Part shown: one piece after another, positions 25,824-34,172 of the stretch | Position numbering within the stretch: position 1 is the first letter of the stretch | Layout: the number at the start of each line of letters is the position of its first letter | Assembly: GCA_017433975.1 (NCBI GenBank) | Contig: JAFRGD010000026.1 | Location: 1 to 63,556, forward strand | DNA from: Mogibacterium sp. | GTDB taxonomy: Bacteria; Bacillota; Clostridia; Peptostreptococcales; Anaerovoracaceae | Direction: 5' to 3' | DNA: 63,556 bases | Made by a program: the position numbers and the translations under genes | The notes under the pieces: generated by a model | Told to the model about the DNA's origin: nothing | Databases searched by the model: none | The model's input: only the letters and a program-made list of their open reading frames with translations

Positions 25824-26635
25824 AGACACGCGTCATTTCCGGCCTGATCATGGTGCCGCTGCTTCTGGTCATCTACTTTGGCGGGATCTGGCTGTGGATC
25901 GCGGCGCTGCTGATTTCCGTGATCGGCCTGCAGGAATTCTGCAACGGGTTTGAGGCGCTCGGCGTCCACCCGGCAAAGAGGCTCTCACAGGCGCTCGCCT
26001 GCGGCCTGTTCGGCGCGCTCGTTCCGGAGGTCATTTCCGGACCGTGGGACATCGGCAAGGTTTCGCTGATCCTGATGTTCTGGACGTTCGTCGCGGTTGC
26101 CGCGGCGATGATGTACGGCTGGAAGATTACGGAGCGGGGGACGTACGACGCGGTCGCGACGGTGACCGCTCTGGTCTACATCCCGTTCTTTGCGGCGCAC
26201 ATCGTACTGCTCGACCTGACGCCGTTCCGGATCCTGACCTGGGTTATCGTACTCGCGGCCTTCGGGTCCGACATCTTCGCGTATTTTACGGGCTACTTCC
26301 TGGGGAAACACAAGATGTCTCCGAACCTGAGCCCAAAGAAAACCGTCGAAGGCGCCATCGGCGGACTGATCGGGAGCACTGCGGCGTGCGCAATCTTCGG
26401 GCTATTGTTCCTCAAAGATCACGTGGCGCTCTGCGCGGTCCTCGGACTGGTCGGCGGTGCCGCCGGCATGGCGGGCGACCTGACCGCTTCGATGTTCAAG
26501 CGCAAGATGGGGATCAAGGACTACGGGACACTGATTCCGGGACACGGCGGTATCATGGACCGCTTCGACAGCGTGCTCTTCGCCGCGCCGGTGATTTATT
26601 ACATTACCGTCTTTTATTCGATGATTCAGGCATGA
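25820..26635 (+). CDS. cdsA: Phosphatidate cytidylyltransferase
   Basis: 271 residues with about eight membrane helices. It makes CDP-diacylglycerol, the precursor of anionic phospholipids. The C-terminal signature SMFKRKMGIKDYGTLIPGHGGIMDRFDS is intact, as is the preceding SPKKTVEGAIGG. It overlaps uppS and dxr by four bases at each end. Confidence 0.97.
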   Translation: MKTRVISGLIMVPLLLVIYFGGIWLWIAALLISVIGLQEFCNGFEALGVHPAKRLSQALACGLFGALVPEVISGPWDIGKVSLILMFWTFVAVAAAMMYGWKITERGTYDAVATVTALVYIPFFAAHIVLLDLTPFRILTWVIVLAAFGSDIFAYFTGYFLGKHKMSPNLSPKKTVEGAIGGLIGSTAACAIFGLLFLKDHVALCAVLGLVGGAAGMAGDLTASMFKRKMGIKDYGTLIPGHGGIMDRFDSVLFAAPVIYYITVFYSMIQA

Positions 26636-27774
26636 AACGGCTACTCATCTACGGCAGCACCGGCTCCATCGGGACGCAGACGCTGGACATCGTCCGCGCG
26701 AATCCGGACCGGTTCTGCGTGGCAGGGCTGACCTGCAACAACAGAATAGAAATCATCCGGGAACAGGTCAGGGAATTCCGGCCTGCGGCCGTGTGCGTCG
26801 GGAATGAACGCGACGCGGCGGCGCTCAGCGAGGGATTTCCGGACCTCGAACTGTTTTACGGCCCGCAGGGGCTGATTGATATCGCAGAGATCGACGCCGA
26901 CATGGCCGTGAGCGCCCTCATGGGCATCAGCGGCCTCGCACCGACGTACCGCGCGATTCAGTCCGGCAAGGACATCGCCCTCGCCAACAAGGAAACCCTC
27001 GTCACCGGTGGTGCGATCATTACAGAGGCCTGCCGGGCAAATGGTGTCAGGCTCCTCCCGGTGGACAGCGAGCACAGCGCGATTTTCCAGTGCCTGGAGG
27101 GAAACCGGGGGCGGGAAATCAAGCGCATTCTGCTCACGTGCTCCGGCGGCCCGTTCCGCAACTACACTGCAGAAGAACTCGCCGGCGTCACCGTGGAACA
27201 GGCGCTCGCACACCCGAAATGGAACATGGGGAACAAGATTACCATCGATTCCGCAACGCTGATGAACAAGGGGCTCGAGGTCATCGAAGCCCGCTGGCTG
27301 TTTGACGTGCCGGGCGACAGGATCGACGTCCACATCCACCCGGAGAGCATCGTGCATTCGATGGTGGAGTTCTGCGACACGTCCGTCATCGCCCAGCTCG
27401 GCCTGCCGGACATGCGGATTCCGATCAGCCTCGCGCTCGCGTATCCGGAGCGCCTGCCGTACAGCGGCGACAGTCTGGACTTCTTCAGCGTCGGCAAGGC
27501 CTTGCACTTCGAGCGGCCGCGCCGCGACGTGTTCCGGACGCTGGACCTCGCGTACGAGGCGCTGCGGAACGGTGGCAGCGCGCCGGTCGTCCTGAACGGT
27601 GCGAATGAAGAGCTCGTCGCGATGTTCCTCGCAGGCAGGATCGGTTTCCTCGACATCCAGAACACGCTCATCGACATCATGGGGCGCCACCGGGCTGTCC
27701 CGATGACTTCCGTTGAAGAGATCCTCGCGGTGGACCGCGAAGCCCGCGCAAAGGTCCGGGAACGGTTCGCATGA
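26632..27774 (+). CDS. dxr: 1-deoxy-D-xylulose 5-phosphate reductoisomerase
   Basis: 380 residues from the ATG at 26632 (ATGA overlap with cdsA); a longer open frame to 26044 only shadows cdsA. It catalyses the NADPH-dependent second step of the MEP pathway. Motifs: NADPH-binding IYGSTGSIGTQTLD, ALANKETLVTGG, PVDSEHSAIFQCL with the metal-binding residues, and PKWNMGNKITIDSATLMNKGLEVIEA. Length is normal. Fifty-eight bases separate it from rseP. Confidence 0.97.
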   Translation: MKRLLIYGSTGSIGTQTLDIVRANPDRFCVAGLTCNNRIEIIREQVREFRPAAVCVGNERDAAALSEGFPDLELFYGPQGLIDIAEIDADMAVSALMGISGLAPTYRAIQSGKDIALANKETLVTGGAIITEACRANGVRLLPVDSEHSAIFQCLEGNRGREIKRILLTCSGGPFRNYTAEELAGVTVEQALAHPKWNMGNKITIDSATLMNKGLEVIEARWLFDVPGDRIDVHIHPESIVHSMVEFCDTSVIAQLGLPDMRIPISLALAYPERLPYSGDSLDFFSVGKALHFERPRRDVFRTLDLAYEALRNGGSAPVVLNGANEELVAMFLAGRIGFLDIQNTLIDIMGRHRAVPMTSVEEILAVDREARAKVRERFA

Positions 27775-27832
27775 CACAGACAAAAGTCGAAAAATAACGT
27801 ACTTTCACGTATTTCATAGATAGGAGAACGCT

Positions 27833-28846
27833 TTGCTCACAGTCATTTTAACGATATTGCTGTTCATGATCCTCGTCATCCCGCACGAGTTCGGGCACTT
27901 CATTACGGCCAAGCTCTGCGGTGTGCAGGTCAACGAATTTTCGGTCGGGATGGGCCCGTCTCTTTTTCACAAGCAAAAGGGCGAGACCCAATAGTCCGTG
28001 CGGCTGATCCCGCTTGGCGGGTACTGCGCGATGGAGGGCGAGAACGAAGAGACCGACAACCCGCGCGCCTTCACCAACAAGAAAGGCTGGCAGAAGCTGA
28101 TCATCCTGTTCGCGGGGGCGGCGATGAACATCATCGTCGCGAACCTGGTGATGATCATCGCTTTTACGGTCGCCGGAAACGTCGTCAACAAGCTCGCTGA
28201 GGTGACGCCAGGCGGTCCAGCTGACCAGGCGGGAATCCGCGCGGGCGACGTAATCGTCGCGGTGCAGGACGTCGAGGTTGACACCTGGGGCGAAACCGTG
28301 ACCGAGATTGCAAAGGGGACCGTCGGCGAACCGATGGACATCACCGTCCGCCGTGGCGGTGAGCGCGTGACCTGCACCGTCGTTCCGGAATATTCCGAGG
28401 ACGGAAGGCTCATCGTCGGGATCACTGCGAGTGTGTCGCACAACCCGTTTACGTGCGGCGCAAGCGGGATCCAGGCGACGTGGGACATGTTTAAATACGA
28501 GATTGAAGGGTTCAAAATGCTGTTTTCCGGCAAGCTCGGGCGGGAGGACGTCGCGGGTCCGGTCGGCATGGTCCAGCTGGTCAAAGAGACGACCACGACT
28601 TCGGACGGCGGCTTTTCATTCCTGTTCCTGATCGCGCTGATCAGCCTCAATCTCGCCATCATCAACCTGCTCCCGCTGCCGTCCCTCGACGGCGGCCGCA
28701 TTCTCTTCGTCATCATCCGCAAGATCACGGGCAACATGATCTCGGACGAACTCGAAGCCAAAGTTCATTTGATCGGTATCATTCTGCTGCTGATGCTCTT
28801 CGTGTACATCACGTGGGGTGACATCATGCGGCTGCTCGGCAGATAA
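27833..28846 (+). pseudogene. rseP: Site-2 protease RseP interrupted by an in-frame amber codon
   Basis: A TTG start at 27833 follows TAGGAGAACG. The frame gives HEFGH (residues 18-22, zinc site) and [19 protein letters not shown], then TAG at 27992-27994 (codon 54). It continues without shift as SVRLIPLGGYCAMEGENEE, a PDZ domain (PADQAGIRAGDVI) and LPLPSLDGGRIL near the C terminus. Relatives read GETEYSLR or similar here, so the stop replaces a Tyr codon by one base. The two halves of the active site are separated by the stop. It could be a nonsense mutation, a read or assembly error, or a read-through site. Without the stop it would be a normal 337-residue M50 intramembrane protease. Confidence 0.9.
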
Positions 28847-28859
28847 CGCGGAGGTTCCT

Positions 28860-29933
28860 TTGACGAAACAAGTTGCTTGCGGAAACGTATTGATCGGCGG
28901 CAGCGCTCCGGTCTCAGTCCAGTCGATGACAAACGTCGACACGCGGGACGAGGCTGCTTTGCGTGCACAGATCGGCGCACTCGCGGAGGCGGGCTGCGAC
29001 ATCGTCCGCGTTGCGATTCCGGACATGCAGGCGGCGGAGGTCTTCGCGCACGTCCGGCGGGACGCGACGGTTCCACTGGTTGCCGACATCCACTTTGACT
29101 ATAGACTCGCGATTGCTGCGATCGAAGGCGGCGCGGACAAGATCCGCATCAACCCGGGCAACATCGGAAGCACCGACCGGGTCCGGGCGGTCGTCGAGGC
29201 GGCCAAGGCGCGGGGGATTCCGATCCGCGTCGGCGTGAACTCGGGGTCGCTGGAGAAAGGACTGCTTGAGAAATACGGCAGCGTAACGGCCCGCGGCCTC
29301 GCGGAGAGCGCGGTCAACATGCTCAAGGTCATCGAGGACATGGACTACGACAACCTGGTCCTGTCCATCAAATCGACCGACGTCCGCATGACGTATGACG
29401 CGCATCTGCTCGTCAGTCAGATGACGGACCACCCGATCCACATCGGCATCACGGAGTCCGGCACGCCGGAATACGGAAAGATCAAGTCCGCGGCCGGCAT
29501 CGGCGGACTGCTCCTCGCGGGCATCGGCGATACCATCCGCGTGTCGCTGACCGCGGACCCGGTGCAGGAGGTCATCGCCGGGCGGCGGATCCTTGAGGCG
29601 GTCGGTTTGCGTCAGAGCCCGATCGAAATCGTGTCCTGCCCGACCTGCGGCCGGACCGAGATCGATCTGATTTCTCTGGCGAACCAGGCGGAGGAACAGC
29701 TCGCACCGATCGGCGTTGCACGGCAGCGCGCCGGCCTCAAGCCACTCAAGGTCGCGGTCATGGGCTGCGTCGTCAACGGTCCGGGAGAGTCCCGCGAGGC
29801 GGACTTCGGCATCGCCGGCGGACGGGGCGAGGGTCTGGTCTTCGCAAAAGGCGAGATCATTTGCAAAGTACAGGAAGACATGCTGATTCCTGTTTTAATT
29901 GACATGATAAGAAAGGACAGCACACCGGCATGA
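28860..29933 (+). CDS. ispG: 4-hydroxy-3-methylbut-2-en-1-yl diphosphate synthase IspG
   Basis: 357 residues from a TTG at 28860, five bases after GGAGG; an upstream ATG at 28818 lies inside rseP. It is an iron-sulfur enzyme of the MEP pathway. Motifs: PVSVQSMTNVDTRD, the PLVADIHFDYRLA barrel strand, RINPGNIG, SCPTCGRTEIDL with two cluster Cys, and VMGCVVNGPGE with the third Cys. With dxr, two MEP genes sit in this operon. It overlaps polC by four bases. Confidence 0.97.
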   Translation: MTKQVACGNVLIGGSAPVSVQSMTNVDTRDEAALRAQIGALAEAGCDIVRVAIPDMQAAEVFAHVRRDATVPLVADIHFDYRLAIAAIEGGADKIRINPGNIGSTDRVRAVVEAAKARGIPIRVGVNSGSLEKGLLEKYGSVTARGLAESAVNMLKVIEDMDYDNLVLSIKSTDVRMTYDAHLLVSQMTDHPIHIGITESGTPEYGKIKSAAGIGGLLLAGIGDTIRVSLTADPVQEVIAGRRILEAVGLRQSPIEIVSCPTCGRTEIDLISLANQAEEQLAPIGVARQRAGLKPLKVAVMGCVVNGPGESREADFGIAGGRGEGLVFAKGEIICKVQEDMLIPVLIDMIRKDSTPA

Positions 29934-32900
29934 TCAGGATCCCGGCGGGGATGATCGATCCGTCCGAACTCGCGGCCCAGATCGGCAAGCCGGAGAAGGA
30001 GATCGATCTCGAATTCACAGATCTCACGATCGACCGAACCACCTTTGAGCTGACAGTCCATGTCAAGCTCAATTTTGTGATGCCTGTAGGAATCGAAGCC
30101 GACCTCCGCAGATCGTTCCTCGAGAAGTCGCCGGCGCTCTCCGACGTCAAATTTGACTATACGTATGCCGCTGAGCGGCCAAAAGTGGCTACCGTCCGGG
30201 AATCGGTCCGGGCGGCGCAGCCGGCGCGCCAGTCCGCGAACGACCGTGGCTTTGAGCGCAAAAAGGCCACCCACGTTAAGGCTGGCAAGCCGGTCCTCGG
30301 ACAAGGCGTGACCCGCGAACCGATTTCGTTTGACGAGGCGTATCAGAACATCGGGACCAAGGGAGAGAAAGCCGTTGAGGGTACTGTCTTCAAGAAAGAA
30401 GTTACGCAACTCAAGAACGGCCGCTCCGACCTCCTCATACTGTTGATCCGCGAAACCGTGAACGCGCTCTGCGTCAAGTGCTTTGTGGACAAGAAGGAAA
30501 TCGACGAGGTCACGACCAAGGTCCGCGTCGGCGACCGCGTCCGCGTACTCGGCCACATCGAATACGATAAGTTCGAGCAGGAGATGGTGTTCCGCGCGAA
30601 GGGTCTGGACGTTCTGGAGCAGGTCCGCCGCGCCGATACGCACCAGGGCGCAAAGCGCGTCGAACTCCACGCGCACACCAAGATGAGCGACTACGACGGC
30701 TTCAACGAGATCGACGAGATGATCACGCAGGCCGCGGAGTGGGGGCAGCCGGCGGTCGCGATTACCGACCACGGTGTCGTGCAGGCCTTCCCGGACGCGC
30801 TCAAGACTCAAAAGAAGCTGAAGAAAAGCGGCAAGAACATCAAAGTCATTTACGGTATGGAGGGATACCTCTACGACGATACCGGGTGCATCGGCTCGGA
30901 CGGCCGGATCGACTACCGCAGACACGGTACGTACCATATCATCCTGCTCGCTGCGACGCAGGAGGGCATCCGGAACCTGTATGAACTGGTTTCGCTCTCG
31001 CACGTGGATTATTTCTATAAGCGGCCGCGCCTCCCGCGGTCAGTTCTCGACGCGCACCGAAACGGACTCATCCTCGGCAGCGCCTGCGAAGCGGGCGAGC
31101 TTTACCGTGCGATGCGTAACGGCGCGTCGGACGAAGAGCTCCTGCGCATTGCGTCTTATTACGATTACCTCGAGATCCAGCCGCTCGGGAACAACCAGTT
31201 CATGATCGACGACGGACTGGTCGGGTCCGAGCAGGACCTGATCGATAACAACCTGCGCATCCTGTCCATCGCGGACCGGCTTGGCAAGCTCTGTATCGCG
31301 ACGACCGACTCGCATTATCCGACGCCGGAGGCCGCGATCTACCGCAACATCATCATGCGGAGCAAGGGCTTTACCGAGACCGCGTCCAACAGTCTGTACC
31401 TCCGGACGACTGACCAGATGCTTGAAGAGTTCCGGGACCTCGGCGACCGCGCGGAGGAGGTCGTCATTACCAATACGAATAAGGTCGCAGACATGATTGC
31501 GGACGATATTTCACCGATTTCCCCGGAGAAGTGTCCGCCGATGATTGAGGACGCGGAGAATCTCCTTCGCACCGCGTGTTATGAAAAAGTCAAAAGCATT
31601 TACGGGGATCCGATCCCGGAATCGATTTATCAAAGACTTAATATAGAACTCGAGTCCATCATCAAGAACGGCTACGCGAGCTTATATATCGCGGCCAAGC
31701 GCCTCGTTGAGAAATCCATGTCGGACGGTTACCTCGTCGGCAGCCGTGGGTCCGTCGGGTCTTCCTTTGCCGCGACCATGGCGGGGATCACCGAGGTCAA
31801 CCCGCTCCCGCCGCACTACATCTGCCCGGAGTGCAAGCACTTTGAGTATTACGAAGGCCCGCAGAACTACGACGTCGGCTACGACATGCCGGACAAGAAC
31901 TGCCCGGTGTGCGGCGCGCGGATGAAAAAAGAAGGAATGAATATCCCGTTCGCGACGTTCCTCGGCTTTGACGGTGACAAGGAGCCGGACATCGACCTGA
32001 ACTTCGCGGGCGAATACCAGCCGATCATTCACGACTACGTGAGCACGATCTTCGGCGGAAAGTGTTCGATCTATAAAGCCGGAACGGTCCAGACCGTCGA
32101 ATCCAAGACCGCATTCGGTCACGTGAAGCACTTCATCGACGAGACCGGCTACAAAGCGAATAAATACGATATCGAACTGCTCGTCGCGGGCTGCACGGGC
32201 GTCAAGCGGACGACCGGCCAGCACCCGGGCGGCATGATCATCGTGCCGGAGGGCCGGGACATCAACGAATTCTGCCCGGTCCAGCGCCCGGCGAACAAGG
32301 GCGACGTCATTACGACGCACTTCGATTACCATAGCATCGAGAGCAACCTGCTCAAGCTCGACCTGCTCGGCCACAACGTCCCGCAGATGATCCGCCACCT
32401 GCAGCTGATGACCGGCGTCGATCCGATGACGATCCCGCTGGACGACAAGGCGACGCTCAGCCTGTTCACGAGTACCGACGCGCTGCACATCACGAACCCG
32501 GACTACCAGTTCGTCCACGGGACCTACGGGGTACCGGAGTTCGGGACCAAGGCGACGCGCGTCATGCTGGACGAAGTCCGGCCGACGACCGTTTCGGAAC
32601 TGATTAAAATCTCGGGCTTCGCGCACGGGACCAACGTCTGGGCGAACAACGTGCAGGACCTCCTGCACAACGGTGTCGCGACGATGGAGGAGGTCATCTC
32701 CAGCCGCGACGACATCATGAACTTCCTGATTTCCAAAGGCGTCGAGAACAGCACGGCCTTCAAGATCATGGAGGTCGTCCGCAAGAACAAACGTGAATTA
32801 AACGAAGAAGAAATCGCGGTCATGACGGAGCACGGCGTTCCGGAGTGGTACATCTGGTCGTGCAACACGCTGGAATACCTCTTCCCGCGGGCGCACGCGA

Positions 32901-33415
32901 CGGCGTACGTCATGATGGCGATTCGGATGGGCTGGTACAAGGTGAACTATCCGGCGGCGTTCTACGCCGCGTGGTTTACGTCCAAACTGGACGATTTTGA
33001 CATCGAGGTCGCGATGTCCGGGCTGGACGGCGTGATCGCCGCCATGAAGGAAGTGGAGGAGCTCGGCGACCAGGCGACGCCAAAGCAAAAGACGAAGACG
33101 ATCGTTTACGAAGTGATGTACGAGATGTTCTCCCGCGGCTACGAGTTCGCCGCGCCGCGCCTCGGCGTATCGCATGCGGAGTATTTCGATGTATTGGACG
33201 GTAAGGTTCTGATCCCGTTCGCGGGCGTCGCGGGCGTCGGCGGCCAGGCTGCAGAGTCGATCGTAACGGCTTATAACGAGCGGCCGTTCGCGTCGCTCGA
33301 CGACGTCCGGCGCTTCACCAAACTCTCCGGGACCAACATCGACGACCTAAAGAAATACGGAGTCTTCGGGGATATCCCGGACTCCGCGCAGATTTCGATT
33401 TTTGACTTCGTATAA
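29930..33415 (+). CDS. polC: PolC-type DNA polymerase III alpha subunit lacking the exonuclease domain
   Basis: 1161 residues versus about 1430-1440 in Bacillus. Order: a shortened N-terminal region (1-160), OB-fold (about 160-240), PHP domain beginning ELHAHTKMSDYDG (His247, His249), polymerase palm with PDIDLNF (Asp687, Asp689), fingers with GTVQTVESKTAFGHVKHF, thumb/PHP remainder, a Zn ribbon (CPECKHFEYY and CPVCGARM) and C-terminal helix-hairpin-helix. After VIYGMEGYLYDDTGC (from about residue 306) the chain runs almost directly into GTYHIILLAATQEG. In standard PolC the DEDD exonuclease (FDVETTGLS start) is inserted between these points; it is absent with no frameshift. The polymerase core looks intact. 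Confidence 0.95.
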   Translation: MIRIPAGMIDPSELAAQIGKPEKEIDLEFTDLTIDRTTFELTVHVKLNFVMPVGIEADLRRSFLEKSPALSDVKFDYTYAAERPKVATVRESVRAAQPARQSANDRGFERKKATHVKAGKPVLGQGVTREPISFDEAYQNIGTKGEKAVEGTVFKKEVTQLKNGRSDLLILLIRETVNALCVKCFVDKKEIDEVTTKVRVGDRVRVLGHIEYDKFEQEMVFRAKGLDVLEQVRRADTHQGAKRVELHAHTKMSDYDGFNEIDEMITQAAEWGQPAVAITDHGVVQAFPDALKTQKKLKKSGKNIKVIYGMEGYLYDDTGCIGSDGRIDYRRHGTYHIILLAATQEGIRNLYELVSLSHVDYFYKRPRLPRSVLDAHRNGLILGSACEAGELYRAMRNGASDEELLRIASYYDYLEIQPLGNNQFMIDDGLVGSEQDLIDNNLRILSIADRLGKLCIATTDSHYPTPEAAIYRNIIMRSKGFTETASNSLYLRTTDQMLEEFRDLGDRAEEVVITNTNKVADMIADDISPISPEKCPPMIEDAENLLRTACYEKVKSIYGDPIPESIYQRLNIELESIIKNGYASLYIAAKRLVEKSMSDGYLVGSRGSVGSSFAATMAGITEVNPLPPHYICPECKHFEYYEGPQNYDVGYDMPDKNCPVCGARMKKEGMNIPFATFLGFDGDKEPDIDLNFAGEYQPIIHDYVSTIFGGKCSIYKAGTVQTVESKTAFGHVKHFIDETGYKANKYDIELLVAGCTGVKRTTGQHPGGMIIVPEGRDINEFCPVQRPANKGDVITTHFDYHSIESNLLKLDLLGHNVPQMIRHLQLMTGVDPMTIPLDDKATLSLFTSTDALHITNPDYQFVHGTYGVPEFGTKATRVMLDEVRPTTVSELIKISGFAHGTNVWANNVQDLLHNGVATMEEVISSRDDIMNFLISKGVENSTAFKIMEVVRKNKRELNEEEIAVMTEHGVPEWYIWSCNTLEYLFPRAHATAYVMMAIRMGWYKVNYPAAFYAAWFTSKLDDFDIEVAMSGLDGVIAAMKEVEELGDQATPKQKTKTIVYEVMYEMFSRGYEFAAPRLGVSHAEYFDVLDGKVLIPFAGVAGVGGQAAESIVTAYNERPFASLDDVRRFTKLSGTNIDDLKKYGVFGDIPDSAQISIFDFV

Positions 33416-33421
33416 AGATGA

Positions 33422-33446
33422 AAAACGGAACCGTCCCCGTTTTAAT
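33422..33446. terminator. Bidirectional terminator between polC and the DUF308 gene
   Basis: AAAACGG/CCGTTTT stem with an 8-base loop. It serves the plus-strand operon end and, read on the minus strand, the end of the DUF308 gene (CCGTTTTT). Confidence 0.65.
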
Positions 33447-34026
33447 CTTTTGACTTATGCACCTCAAAGTCGACGGTGGTCGCGTCGATGCGCTTGCGGT
33501 CCGCGCGCTCGAGCATCAGCTGGTTGATGATGTTGGAGCCGCCGGAGATGAAGAGCGCGATGCCGAGGAACCGCATCAGGATGACCTGCACCTCAAAGCC
33601 GTGCAGGATCGAATAGCCGCCGAGGAAGACCAGCAGGACGCCGAACAGGAGCGACGACAGGCCGCGCCGCGGCAGGTAGTCCCTGTAGGTGATACCGGTG
33701 AGGATCAGAACGGCGCCGTCGACCAGGATGAACACCCCGAGGATGACCGGAATGATTCCGGCGAACGAATCCGGATTGAATGCGATATAAGCCGCGATTC
33801 CGAGGAAGATCAATGCGAACAGGAGATTGGCTGTCGAACCGCCGACGGCCGATTTTTTCATTTTGATGGACGCGACGACTCGTGAGATGGCGAGCGCCAC
33901 AAATCCCGCAGCGATGATGTAGCAGATGATGCGGACGGACATGGCCGGTTTGATCGTCAGGATGAGTCCGAGCACGAACATGATCAGGCTGACGGAAAGG
34001 GCGGAAATTCTGTATTCTTTGACCAT
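33442..34026 (-). CDS. HdeD/DUF308 family membrane protein
   Basis: 194 residues with six hydrophobic helices arranged as repeated pairs, matching the DUF308 repeat of HdeD-type proteins. In E. coli HdeD is linked to acid resistance, but clostridial members are uncharacterised. ATG at 34026 follows AAGGAG on the minus strand. The tail after the last helix is charged and short. It stands alone, divergent from ileS. Confidence 0.85.
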   Translation of the reverse strand: MVKEYRISALSVSLIMFVLGLILTIKPAMSVRIICYIIAAGFVALAISRVVASIKMKKSAVGGSTANLLFALIFLGIAAYIAFNPDSFAGIIPVILGVFILVDGAVLILTGITYRDYLPRRGLSSLLFGVLLVFLGGYSILHGFEVQVILMRFLGIALFISGGSNIINQLMLERADRKRIDATTVDFEVHKSKD

Positions 34027-34101
34027 AATGCCTCATCTCCTTATTTTGTCCATTTCTATAATTATTATACTCGAATTTGTGATGTATATGTGATACATAG
34101 A

Positions 34102-34130
34102 TTGACTTTATCGGCATTTTCAAGTATATT
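34102..34130 (+). promoter_or_regulatory. ileS promoter
   Basis: TTGACT (34102-34107), 17 bases, TATATT (34125-34130). Only about 35 bases of leader remain before the start codon, too short for a T-box. Confidence 0.75.
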
Positions 34131-34172
34131 ATTTGGGTGAAACTTTTCAGAAAAGAAACGAAGGGGACAAAA

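Noticed and set aside
26044..27774. Extended 576-codon start for dxr
   Set aside because: The extra N terminus is the out-of-frame shadow of cdsA; Dxr homology begins at the ATG at 26632.
27992..27994. Pyrrolysine insertion at the rseP TAG
   Set aside because: The position is Tyr in homologs and no pyl gene is in the window; mutation or error is more likely, though not excluded.
34027..34172. T-box before ileS
   Set aside because: The promoter leaves only about 35 bases of leader, with no T-box sequence or terminator.
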